The translations under genes were made by a program, and so were the position numbers. Shown in pieces: positions 14,604 to 21,167 of a stretch of DNA of 23,281 bases; positions within the stretch are counted from its first letter, which is position 1; each line of letters starts with the position of its first letter. Below the pieces are notes generated by a model. That model saw only the letters and a program-made list of their open reading frames with translations, did no database searches and had not been told where the DNA came from. The DNA comes from JBHYGK01 sp051859045 (GTDB lineage: Bacteria > Pseudomonadota > Gammaproteobacteria > Xanthomonadales > Xanthomonadaceae): NCBI GenBank assembly GCA_051859045.1, contig JBHYGK010000031.1, positions 1 through 23,281 of the forward strand. Reading direction: 5' to 3'.

Positions 14604-16595
14604 ATGGACGCGTCGCCCACCGCTCCCGCCCCGCTCGACCGCGGCGCCCGCCACCTCGTGGTGCTGTCCGCCCTGGTCTCCTCGCTGCTGCTGTGGGTCG
14701 CGGCCGAAGGGCAGCGCTCGGGCTGGCCGCCGTTCGACCTGCTCGGCGGCCGGGTGGCCTGGTACGTCCTCGTCGTCGCGCTGCCCACGACGCTGGCGCT
14801 GAGCGTGCGCCGCCTCGACGACGCGCGCTTCTGGGGCCAGTCGCTGGGCATCGCCGGGCTGTGGCTGCTGGCGGCCGCCTGGGCCAGCTGGCAGGCCACC
14901 GGCACGCCGCCGCCGAGCTCGGACGCGGTGCTGGGCCCGTTCTCGGTGATCGCCGCCATCGCCCTGTTCGTGCTGCTGCCCTTCGCCCAGGGCCGGCTCG
15001 AGGGCCACGGCTGGAGCGCGCCCTACGCGCGCCTGTTCGAGCACGCCTGGGGCAACGCCTACGCGCTGGCGCTGGGCCTGCTCGCGATCGGGCTGGGCTG
15101 GCTGGTGCTGTGGCTGGCCAGCGCGCTGTTCGAGCTGGTGGGCATCGACGCGATCGAGCGCCTGCTGCGCGAGCGGCCGGTGATCTACCTCGCCACCGGC
15201 CTGTTCGCCGGCCTCGGCCTGCTGCTGGCGCGCACCGCCGAGCGCGCGGTGCAGGTGGCCCGGCAAGTCAAGCTGGCGGTGTTCAAGGCGCTGCTGCCGC
15301 TGGTGGCGGTGGTGGCGGTGGCGTTCGTGCTGGTGCTGCCGCTGACCGGGCTGGACCAGCTCTTCGGCACCCGCAGCGCGGCCTGGACGATCGCGGCGCT
15401 GCTGGTGGCGCTGGTGGTCGGCCTCAACGCCGCCTGGCAGGACGGCCGCGAGACGCCGTGGCCGCGCTGGCTGGGCCAGGCGCTGCGCGCGGCGCCGCTG
15501 GCGATGCCGGTGCTGGCCGCGATCGGCCTGTACGCGCTGTGGCTGCGGATCGCGCAGTACGGCTGGACGCCCTCGCGCCTGCACGCGCTGGCGGGGATGC
15601 TGCTGCTGGCCGGCTACGCGCTGGGCTACGCGCTGGCCGCGCTGCGCGGCGGCCGCGCCGCCGACGCCGACGCCGACCACACCGCGTGGCTGCCGGACCT
15701 GGGCCGGGCCAACCGGGTCATGGCCTGGGCCGTGCTGGGCACCGCGCTGGCGCTGTCCTCGCCGCTGCTCGACCCCTGGCGCATCGGCGCCAGCGACCAG
15801 GCCGCGCGCCTGCGCGCGCAGGCCACCGACCCCGCCGCGGTGGACGCCACCGCCGCCGACCAGCGCGCGCGCGCCGACCTCGACGAGGCCGTGCTCGACC
15901 CCGAGACCCGGCTCGAGCGCGACGTGCTGACGCTGCGCTTCGAGCACGGCCGCAGCGGCGTCGCCGCCACCCGCGCGCTCGCCGAGGATGCCGACCAGCC
16001 CGAGGCGCTGCGCGCGGCCGGCCGCTTCGCGCTCGAGCGCCAGGTCCGCTATGCCTGGGAGGACCCGCGCGAGGGCGTGGAGCCGGTGCGCCTCGACGAG
16101 GCCACCCTGGCCGAGCGCGTCGAGCTGGCCGCCGGCATCGACGCCGTGCCCCCGGGGCTGCTGGCCGCGATCGTGGCGCAGCCGCTGGGCGACATCGCCG
16201 ACCTCGGCAGCGCGGGCGTGCTGCTGGCGCGGGTGGACGCCGACCGCGACGGCGAACCCGAATGGCTGGCCTGCAACCGCCGCCAGCAGCCGCTCAACGC
16301 CGGGCTCGCCTGCACGATCTTCGCGCGCGACGCCGAGGCCGAGGGCGGCTGGGCGCGCATGGGGCAGATGGTGACCTGGGGCGACGAGGCCGTCGCCCAG
16401 CGCGAGGCCCTGCGCCGCGGCGAGCTCGCGACCCGGCGCCCGCACTGGGACGAGCTGTGGGTCGGCGACAGCCTGCTGATGGTGAACTGGGACCGGACGC
16501 CGCCCGGCGCCCCGGCGGACGAGGCCGACGCCGACGCCGAGGCCGAGGACGCCAGCGCGGACGCCGCAGCGGCGGGCGACGCCGCCGGCCCCTGA
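14604..16595 (+). CDS. DUF4153-type polytopic membrane protein
   Basis: This 663-residue protein has about ten to eleven membrane helices in its first 410 residues, for example LVVLSALVSSLLLWVAA, ALALGLLAIGLGWLVLWLA and LVAVVAVAFVLVLPL. A soluble region of about 250 residues follows and ends in an acidic Asp/Glu/Ala tail. After the last membrane helices the motif LLDPWRIGASDQAARL resembles the conserved stretch of DUF4153 proteins, whose function is unknown. The ATG at 14604 has GAGG seven bases upstream. It lies 14 bp after the glycosyltransferase stop, so the two are probably co-transcribed, but this does not prove a shared role. The family assignment is from memory of the motif and length, without a search. 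The gene converges on the TPR gene, with stops 13 bp apart and no clear terminator between. Confidence 0.75.
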   Translation: MDASPTAPAPLDRGARHLVVLSALVSSLLLWVAAEGQRSGWPPFDLLGGRVAWYVLVVALPTTLALSVRRLDDARFWGQSLGIAGLWLLAAAWASWQATGTPPPSSDAVLGPFSVIAAIALFVLLPFAQGRLEGHGWSAPYARLFEHAWGNAYALALGLLAIGLGWLVLWLASALFELVGIDAIERLLRERPVIYLATGLFAGLGLLLARTAERAVQVARQVKLAVFKALLPLVAVVAVAFVLVLPLTGLDQLFGTRSAAWTIAALLVALVVGLNAAWQDGRETPWPRWLGQALRAAPLAMPVLAAIGLYALWLRIAQYGWTPSRLHALAGMLLLAGYALGYALAALRGGRAADADADHTAWLPDLGRANRVMAWAVLGTALALSSPLLDPWRIGASDQAARLRAQATDPAAVDATAADQRARADLDEAVLDPETRLERDVLTLRFEHGRSGVAATRALAEDADQPEALRAAGRFALERQVRYAWEDPREGVEPVRLDEATLAERVELAAGIDAVPPGLLAAIVAQPLGDIADLGSAGVLLARVDADRDGEPEWLACNRRQQPLNAGLACTIFARDAEAEGGWARMGQMVTWGDEAVAQREALRRGELATRRPHWDELWVGDSLLMVNWDRTPPGAPADEADADAEAEDASADAAAAGDAAGP

Positions 16596-16608
16596 GGGCC
16601 GCCGCGCC

Positions 16609-18150
16609 TCAGCGCAGTGCCGCCCCGGCGGCCTGCAGCCGCGCCTCGAGCGCGGCCAGCGCGGGCTGGGCGGGATCCAGCGCGCGCGCCTTCTCGGCGG
16701 CCTCGCGGGCCACCTCCAGCTCGCCGGCGGCCAGCCGCTCGGTCGCGTAGCCGACCCAGCGGGCGGCGATCTCGCGGCGCAGCTCGGCCAGGCGCGGGTC
16801 GGCCGGGGCCACCGTGGCCAGGTCGGCGAGGCGCTGCTGGGCGGCGCTGAGCTGGGCCCCGCGCAGGTCCGCGCGCAGCGCGCGCACGAGGCCGTCGGCG
16901 ATCCGCCGCGCGGCCGCGTGCACGCGGGTGTCGCCGGGCGCGATCGCCTGCGCGGCGCGCAGGTGGTCCCAGGCGCTGTCGCCGGGCGGCTCGAGCAGCG
17001 CGCCGCGGCCCTCGGCGGCGCGCACCGCCGCCAGCAGCGCGTCGAGGCGGGCCGGGTCCGGGGCGTCGGTGCCGGGCAGCGCGGCCGCGCGGGCGCGCGC
17101 CTCGTCGATGCGCTGCTCGGCCAGGTGCACGCTCGGCGCGGCGGCGTCCACCGCGCGCGCGCTGGCCAGCGCCAGGCCGGCCTGCTCGAACTCGAAATCC
17201 GCGGCCCGCGCGATCGCGCGCTCGGCCCAGGCATTGGCCAGCGCGCGCCGGGCCTCGGCCACGTCGGTGTCGCCGGGGAAGGCGCGCGACAGCGAGTCCA
17301 GCCCCATCCGGGCGTCCTCGAGGCGGCCGGCGGCGAGCGCCTCGCGGGACTCCATCAGCGCCCGCGCGCGGCGGCGCGAGGCCTCGGCCGCGGCCTCGCC
17401 GAGCAGCGCCTGCAGCGCCGGCAGCGCCGGATGCCCGGGCTCGAGGCTGGCCACGCGCTCGGCGAGGATCGCCGCCGCCGGCGCGTCGCCGGCGGCCAGC
17501 AGGGCCTCGGCCTGGGCCAGCAGCGCGTCGAGCACCCCGCGCCGGCCGGCCAGCGCCACCGCGTTGCGCGGCTCCAGCGCGAGGATGCGGGCATAGGCGG
17601 CGAGCGCGCTGCCCTCCTCGCCGTCGAGGCGGCCGGCGGCCATCGCCGCCTGCGCCTGCTCGAGCCAGCCGGCGATCGCGACCTCGCTGCCCGCGGCGCC
17701 GCGCCGGCGCGCGTAGTCCTGGGCGAGGCGGGCGCGCTCGGCCTCGGGGGTCGGCAGCCGCTCGAGCAGCGCCAGCGCCTCGGGGGCCGAGGGATGGTCG
17801 GCCAGCACCGCGGCCTGGGCGCGCTGCAGCGCCGCGCGCGCGGTGGCCGCGAGGCCGCTGCGCGCGGGGCCGTGCTCGGGATCCAGCGCCAGCGCGGCGC
17901 CGTAGAGCTCGGCCGCGCCCTGGCCGTCGGCCGAGGACAGGCGCCCCGCCGCCAGCGCGGCGTCGCCGGCCTCGACCAGCTGGGCCAGCCGGGTGGGCGG
18001 GAACAGCAGCGCGGTGAGCTGGGGACGGAACAGCAGCACGCCCGCGGCGAGCACGAGCGCCACCAGCGCCGGCAGCAGCAGCAGGGCGCGCAGGCGGCGG
18101 CGACCGGCGGGCCGGGCGGGAGGCGGGGTCGGACGGGACGGACGGGTCAT
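16609..18150 (-). CDS. Membrane-anchored TPR-like repeat protein
   Basis: The 513-residue protein has a basic, proline-rich N-terminus, one membrane helix (about 22-42) and then a long all-helical region rich in Ala, Leu, Arg and Glu. Pairs of helices recur at TPR-like spacing, for example ALAAYARILALEPRNAVALAGRRGVLDAL, AAAILAERVASLEPGHPALPALQALL and LEVAREAAEKARALDPAQPALAALEARL at the C-terminus. The topology suggests a periplasmic repeat domain anchored in the inner membrane, serving as a protein-binding scaffold. I do not recognise a specific family or partner. The ATG at 18150 has no Shine-Dalgarno and overlaps the stop of a 14-codon frame (18191-18147), so it may be translated by coupling. 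It is downstream of relA on the same strand but probably has its own promoter. Confidence 0.8.
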   Translation of the reverse strand: MTRPSRPTPPPARPAGRRRLRALLLLPALVALVLAAGVLLFRPQLTALLFPPTRLAQLVEAGDAALAAGRLSSADGQGAAELYGAALALDPEHGPARSGLAATARAALQRAQAAVLADHPSAPEALALLERLPTPEAERARLAQDYARRRGAAGSEVAIAGWLEQAQAAMAAGRLDGEEGSALAAYARILALEPRNAVALAGRRGVLDALLAQAEALLAAGDAPAAAILAERVASLEPGHPALPALQALLGEAAAEASRRRARALMESREALAAGRLEDARMGLDSLSRAFPGDTDVAEARRALANAWAERAIARAADFEFEQAGLALASARAVDAAAPSVHLAEQRIDEARARAAALPGTDAPDPARLDALLAAVRAAEGRGALLEPPGDSAWDHLRAAQAIAPGDTRVHAAARRIADGLVRALRADLRGAQLSAAQQRLADLATVAPADPRLAELRREIAARWVGYATERLAAGELEVAREAAEKARALDPAQPALAALEARLQAAGAALR

Positions 18151-18191
18151 GCGCGGCGACGGACGCGCGGCGGCGCGGAGCGAAGGGCCAT
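18147..18191 (-). CDS. Possible leaderless 14-residue leader peptide overlapping the TPR gene start
   Basis: The frame reads MALRSAPPRVRRRA and its TGA overlaps the ATG of the TPR gene as ATGA (18147-18150). A TATCCT -10 hexamer lies six bases before its ATG, so transcription would start at or next to that ATG, making it leaderless. The TPR gene itself lacks a ribosome-binding site. The frame is very short and could be chance. Confidence 0.3.
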   Translation of the reverse strand: MALRSAPPRVRRRA

Positions 18192-18197
18192 GCGCAC

Positions 18198-18203
18198 AGG
18201 ATA
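18198..18203 (-). promoter_or_regulatory. Candidate -10 element for the leader peptide/TPR gene
   Basis: TATCCT on the minus strand matches four of six -10 positions and lies in the 121 bp gap between the relA stop and the TPR gene. No -35 is evident at normal spacing. Its distance of six bases to the ATG at 18191 is typical for leaderless transcripts. Confidence 0.35.
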
Positions 18204-18271
18204 GCCGCGCGCGCGCCGCGGCGGCCCGCGCAAATGTGGCGATTCGCGGGCAATCGCGCCGCGCGCCGCGC

Positions 18272-20455
18272 TCAGCCCAGCCGGCGGGCCTCGCTCACGC
18301 CGGGCACCGCGGCCAGCTTCGCCAGCAGCTGCCCGAGCTGGCCGAAGTCGGCCACCTTCAGCCCGAGCACCAGGCGCGCGGTGCCGGCCGAGGCGTCGAC
18401 GCGGTGGTCGACCGAGAGCACGTGCGCGCCGCCCTGGGCGATGACGTTGGTGAGGTCCTTGAGCAGGGTCTTGCGGTCGAGCGCGCGCAGCTCGACCTCG
18501 ACGCGGTAGCTGCCGCCGCCCTCGCGGCCCCACTCCACCGGCAGCACGCGGTCGGGGGTGGCCGCGGCCAGCCGCTGCAGCGCCGGGCAGCCCTCGCGGT
18601 GGATGCTCACCCCGCGGCCGCGGGTGAGGTAGCCGGCGATCGCGTCGCCGGGCACCGGCTGGCAGCAGCGCGCCAGCTGGTGCATCAGGTTGCCCACGCC
18701 CTCGACGGTGAAGCCGCGGCCGGGCTTCACCGCCTGCGCGCGGGCCTCGATGCGCTCGCCCAGCGCCGCGGCCGGCCGCGCCTGGGCCTGGGCGTGCTCG
18801 TGCAGGGCGCGCGCGACCTGGTGCGGGCCGACGTCGCCCAGCGCCACCGCGATGTGCAGCTCCTCGAGCGTGGGCAGCTTGAACTTCGCCAGCACCGGCG
18901 CGAGGTCGGCCTGGTGCAGCGCCACGCGCTTGAGCTCGCGCTCCAGCAGCTCGCGGCCGGCCTGCAGGTTGCGCGCGCGGTCGAGGCGGTGGAACCAGGC
19001 CCGCACCTTGTCGCGCGAGCGCGCGGAGTGCAGGAAGCCGTTGGCCGCGTGCAGCCAGTCGCGCGAGGGCTCGCCGACCTTGGCGGTGAGGATCTCGACC
19101 TGCTCGCCGGAGCGCGGCTGGTGCGTGAGCGGCACGATCCGGCCGTTGACCTTGGCGCCGCGGCAGCGGTGCCCGACCTCGGTGTGCACGTGGTAGGCGA
19201 AGTCGAGCACGGTGCCGCCGCGCGGCAGGTCCACCACCTCGCCCTTGGGCGTGAGCAGGTAGACGCGGTCCTCGACCAGCTCGGTGGACAGGCCCGCGAG
19301 CAGGGCCTCGTCGCCGCCGCCGGCCGCCGCGCCCTCGCCCTCCGCGCGGCCCTCGGGCTGGTCGAGCAGCTGGCGCATCCACGCGACCTTGCGCTCGAAC
19401 TGCGCGTCGGCGCCGCCGCCCTCCTTGTAGCGCCAGTGCGCGGCGACGCCGAGCTCGGCGTGCTCGTGCATCTCGTGGGTGCGGATCTGCACCTCGAGCG
19501 TGCGCCCGCCCGGGCCCACGATGGCGGTGTGCAGGGAGCGGTAGTGGTTGCCCTTGGGCTTGGCGATGTAGTCGTCGAACTCGCTCGCCACCGGCGTCCA
19601 CAGCGAGTGCACGATGCCCAGCACCGCGTAGCAGGCCGGGACGTCGTCGACCAGCACGCGCACCGCGCGGATGTCGTAGAGCTCGCTGAAGGGCACGCCC
19701 TTGCGCTGCATCTTCTTCCAGATGCTGAAGATGTGCTTCGGCCGCCCGGCCACCTCGCCGCGCAGCCCGGCCGCGGCCAGCGCCTCGCGGATGCGCTGCT
19801 TGGCGTCCTCGATGAAGCCCTCGCGGTCGATGCGCTTCTCGTCGAGCAGCTTGGCGATGCGCTTGTAGGTGTCGGGCTGCAGGTGGCGGAACGCCAGGTC
19901 CTCGAGCTCCCACTTCAGCTGCCAGATGCCGAGCCGGTTGGCGAGCGGGGCGTGGATGTCGGCGGCGAGGCGGGCGATGGCCTCGCGCTGCTCCGGCGGC
20001 AGCGCCGCGGCGTGGCGCAGCGCCACCAGCTGGCGGGCCAGCAGCACCAGCACCACGCGCAGGTCGCGGATGATCGCCAGCAGCAGCCGGCGCAGGCCCT
20101 CGGCGCGGCCGGCGGCCGGGCGCCCGGCGTGCAGCGTCCAGACCTGGGCCGCGGCGCGCTGGCCCTCGATGAGCGGGCGCAGCGCCGGGAAGGCCTTCAT
20201 CAGCGCGTCGGCGGGCTCGCCCTGCCAGGCCGGGACGGCGTGGATGATCGCGGCGGCGAGCATGTCGGCGTCCGCGCGCAGGCCCACCAGCAGGCCCAGG
20301 GCCTCGACCAGCGGGGCCTCGAGCGGCGGGTCCAGCGGCCGCGCGGCCAGCGTGTCGGCGAGCGCGCCGGCCAGCGCCGGGCCCAGGCCCGCGGCGGGGC
20401 CGGGGCCGGCGAGCCACTCGGCGAGGCCGACCGGATCGGGGGCGGCGCGCCTCAT
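18272..20455 (-). CDS. relA: RelA-type (p)ppGpp synthetase (GTP pyrophosphokinase)
   Basis: The 727-residue length matches RelA. The N-terminal hydrolase-like domain is degenerate: where a functional hydrolase has its His-Asp metal motif, this has DMLAAAIIHAV. The synthetase domain (about 220-345) carries PKHIFSIWKKMQRKG, SELYDIRAVRVLV, SEFDDYIAKPKGNHYRSLHT and VQIRTHEMHEHAELGVAAHWRYKEG. The EFDD motif (292-295) is the acidic EXDD form of monofunctional RelA rather than the RXKD of bifunctional enzymes. A TGS domain starts near 396, the Cys-Cys of the zinc-finger domain is near 597, and a C-terminal ACT/RRM domain follows. It makes (p)ppGpp from ATP and GDP/GTP when uncharged tRNA enters the ribosome. 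The ATG at 20455 has GGAG six bases upstream. A separate SpoT should exist elsewhere in the genome. Confidence 0.95.
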   Translation of the reverse strand: MRRAAPDPVGLAEWLAGPGPAAGLGPALAGALADTLAARPLDPPLEAPLVEALGLLVGLRADADMLAAAIIHAVPAWQGEPADALMKAFPALRPLIEGQRAAAQVWTLHAGRPAAGRAEGLRRLLLAIIRDLRVVLVLLARQLVALRHAAALPPEQREAIARLAADIHAPLANRLGIWQLKWELEDLAFRHLQPDTYKRIAKLLDEKRIDREGFIEDAKQRIREALAAAGLRGEVAGRPKHIFSIWKKMQRKGVPFSELYDIRAVRVLVDDVPACYAVLGIVHSLWTPVASEFDDYIAKPKGNHYRSLHTAIVGPGGRTLEVQIRTHEMHEHAELGVAAHWRYKEGGGADAQFERKVAWMRQLLDQPEGRAEGEGAAAGGGDEALLAGLSTELVEDRVYLLTPKGEVVDLPRGGTVLDFAYHVHTEVGHRCRGAKVNGRIVPLTHQPRSGEQVEILTAKVGEPSRDWLHAANGFLHSARSRDKVRAWFHRLDRARNLQAGRELLERELKRVALHQADLAPVLAKFKLPTLEELHIAVALGDVGPHQVARALHEHAQAQARPAAALGERIEARAQAVKPGRGFTVEGVGNLMHQLARCCQPVPGDAIAGYLTRGRGVSIHREGCPALQRLAAATPDRVLPVEWGREGGGSYRVEVELRALDRKTLLKDLTNVIAQGGAHVLSVDHRVDASAGTARLVLGLKVADFGQLGQLLAKLAAVPGVSEARRLG

Positions 20456-20593
20456 CCGCCGCTCCCGCGCACGCCGGGCGCGCCCGCGCGCCGCGGCGAC
20501 GAACGCGGGGCCGCGGGACGGGGGCACACGGGGGCGATGGAGGCGATCGGGCGGGGCATCGGTGGGAGTCGCGGACGGCCGGGGCTTCACGGG

Positions 20594-20600
20594 TACACTA
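20594..20600. promoter_or_regulatory. Overlapping divergent -10 elements between relA and the exported-protein gene
   Basis: TACACT on the plus strand (20594-20599) matches four of six -10 positions and would start a transcript near 20606, giving about 25 bases of leader to the ATG at 20631. The complement of 20595-20600 reads TAGTGT, a possible -10 for relA with a leader of about 150 bases. Neither has a convincing -35. The two elements overlap by five bases. Confidence 0.35.
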
Positions 20601-20630
20601 GCCGCAGTTCGCCACCCGGAACAGAACCCC

Positions 20631-21122
20631 ATGCGCCGCATCCTCGCCGCTTCGCTGCTGTCGCTGTCGCTCGCCCTGGCCGTGTCCCCGGCCCAGGCCC
20701 AGGAATTCAGCTCCCTCGAGGAGCGCATGTCCGCCCGCGATTTCCGCGAGGCCGGCCTCGACAAGCTCTCGGCCGAGGAGCTCGCGCGCCTCAACGCCTG
20801 GCTGGCCGCCAACGGCCTCGCGTCGCCGGCCCAGGCCGCGACCGGCGCGCCGATGCAGGACGAGGACCGCCGCGGCTTCCGCGAGCGCCTCGACACCCGC
20901 GACATCGGCACCCGCATCGCCGGCACCTTCAACGGCTGGGCCGGCGTCACCGAGATCACCCTCGACAACGGCCAGGTCTGGCGCGTCACCGATCCGAACT
21001 CGCGCCTGCGCACCGGCCCCATCGAGTCCCCGCGCGTGACCCTGCGCGCCGGCGCGCTCGGCGGGTGGTGGATGATCGTCGAGGGCTTCAACACCCGCGC
21101 GCCGGTCGAGCGCGTCCGCTGA
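20631..21122 (+). CDS. Small exported protein of unknown function
   Basis: The 163-residue product has a clear Sec signal peptide (MRRILAASLLSLSLALAVSPAQA, cleavage after about residue 23 before QEF). The mature part has two segments. Residues about 26-56 are helical and contain FSSLEERMSARDFREAGL and then LDKLSAEELARLNAWLAANGL. A strand-rich domain follows (about 88-163): GTRIAGTFNGWAGVTEITLDNGQVWRVTDPNSR, later LGGWWMIVEGFNTRAPVERVR. I recall similar proteins as conserved hypotheticals in Xanthomonadales; no function is established. It is probably periplasmic, with no lipobox and no membrane segment beyond the signal. The ATG at 20631 lies close to the candidate -10 at 20594, and its ribosome site is weak. 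It is divergent from relA and converges on the hrpA homologue. Confidence 0.82.
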   Translation: MRRILAASLLSLSLALAVSPAQAQEFSSLEERMSARDFREAGLDKLSAEELARLNAWLAANGLASPAQAATGAPMQDEDRRGFRERLDTRDIGTRIAGTFNGWAGVTEITLDNGQVWRVTDPNSRLRTGPIESPRVTLRAGALGGWWMIVEGFNTRAPVERVR

Positions 21123-21137
21123 GGCAGCGCCCGCGGC

Positions 21138-21156
21138 GGCGGCGCCCGGCGCCGCC
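21138..21156. terminator. Strong GC hairpin between converging genes (possible terminator without T run)
   Basis: GGCGGCGCC at 21138-21146 and GGCGCCGCC at 21148-21156 are perfect complements around one base, giving about 7-8 stable pairs. The hairpin lies in the 45 bp gap between the stops at 21122 (plus) and 21168 (minus). No T run follows on either strand, so it would act only as a pause or 3'-end stabiliser. Confidence 0.35.
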
Positions 21157-21167
21157 CGCCGCCCGGC

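Noticed and set aside
14478..17234. A 918-codon minus-strand frame across the DUF4153 gene and part of the TPR gene
   Set aside because: Low-complexity shadow; it runs antisense to a protein with clear membrane helices and out of frame with the TPR gene.
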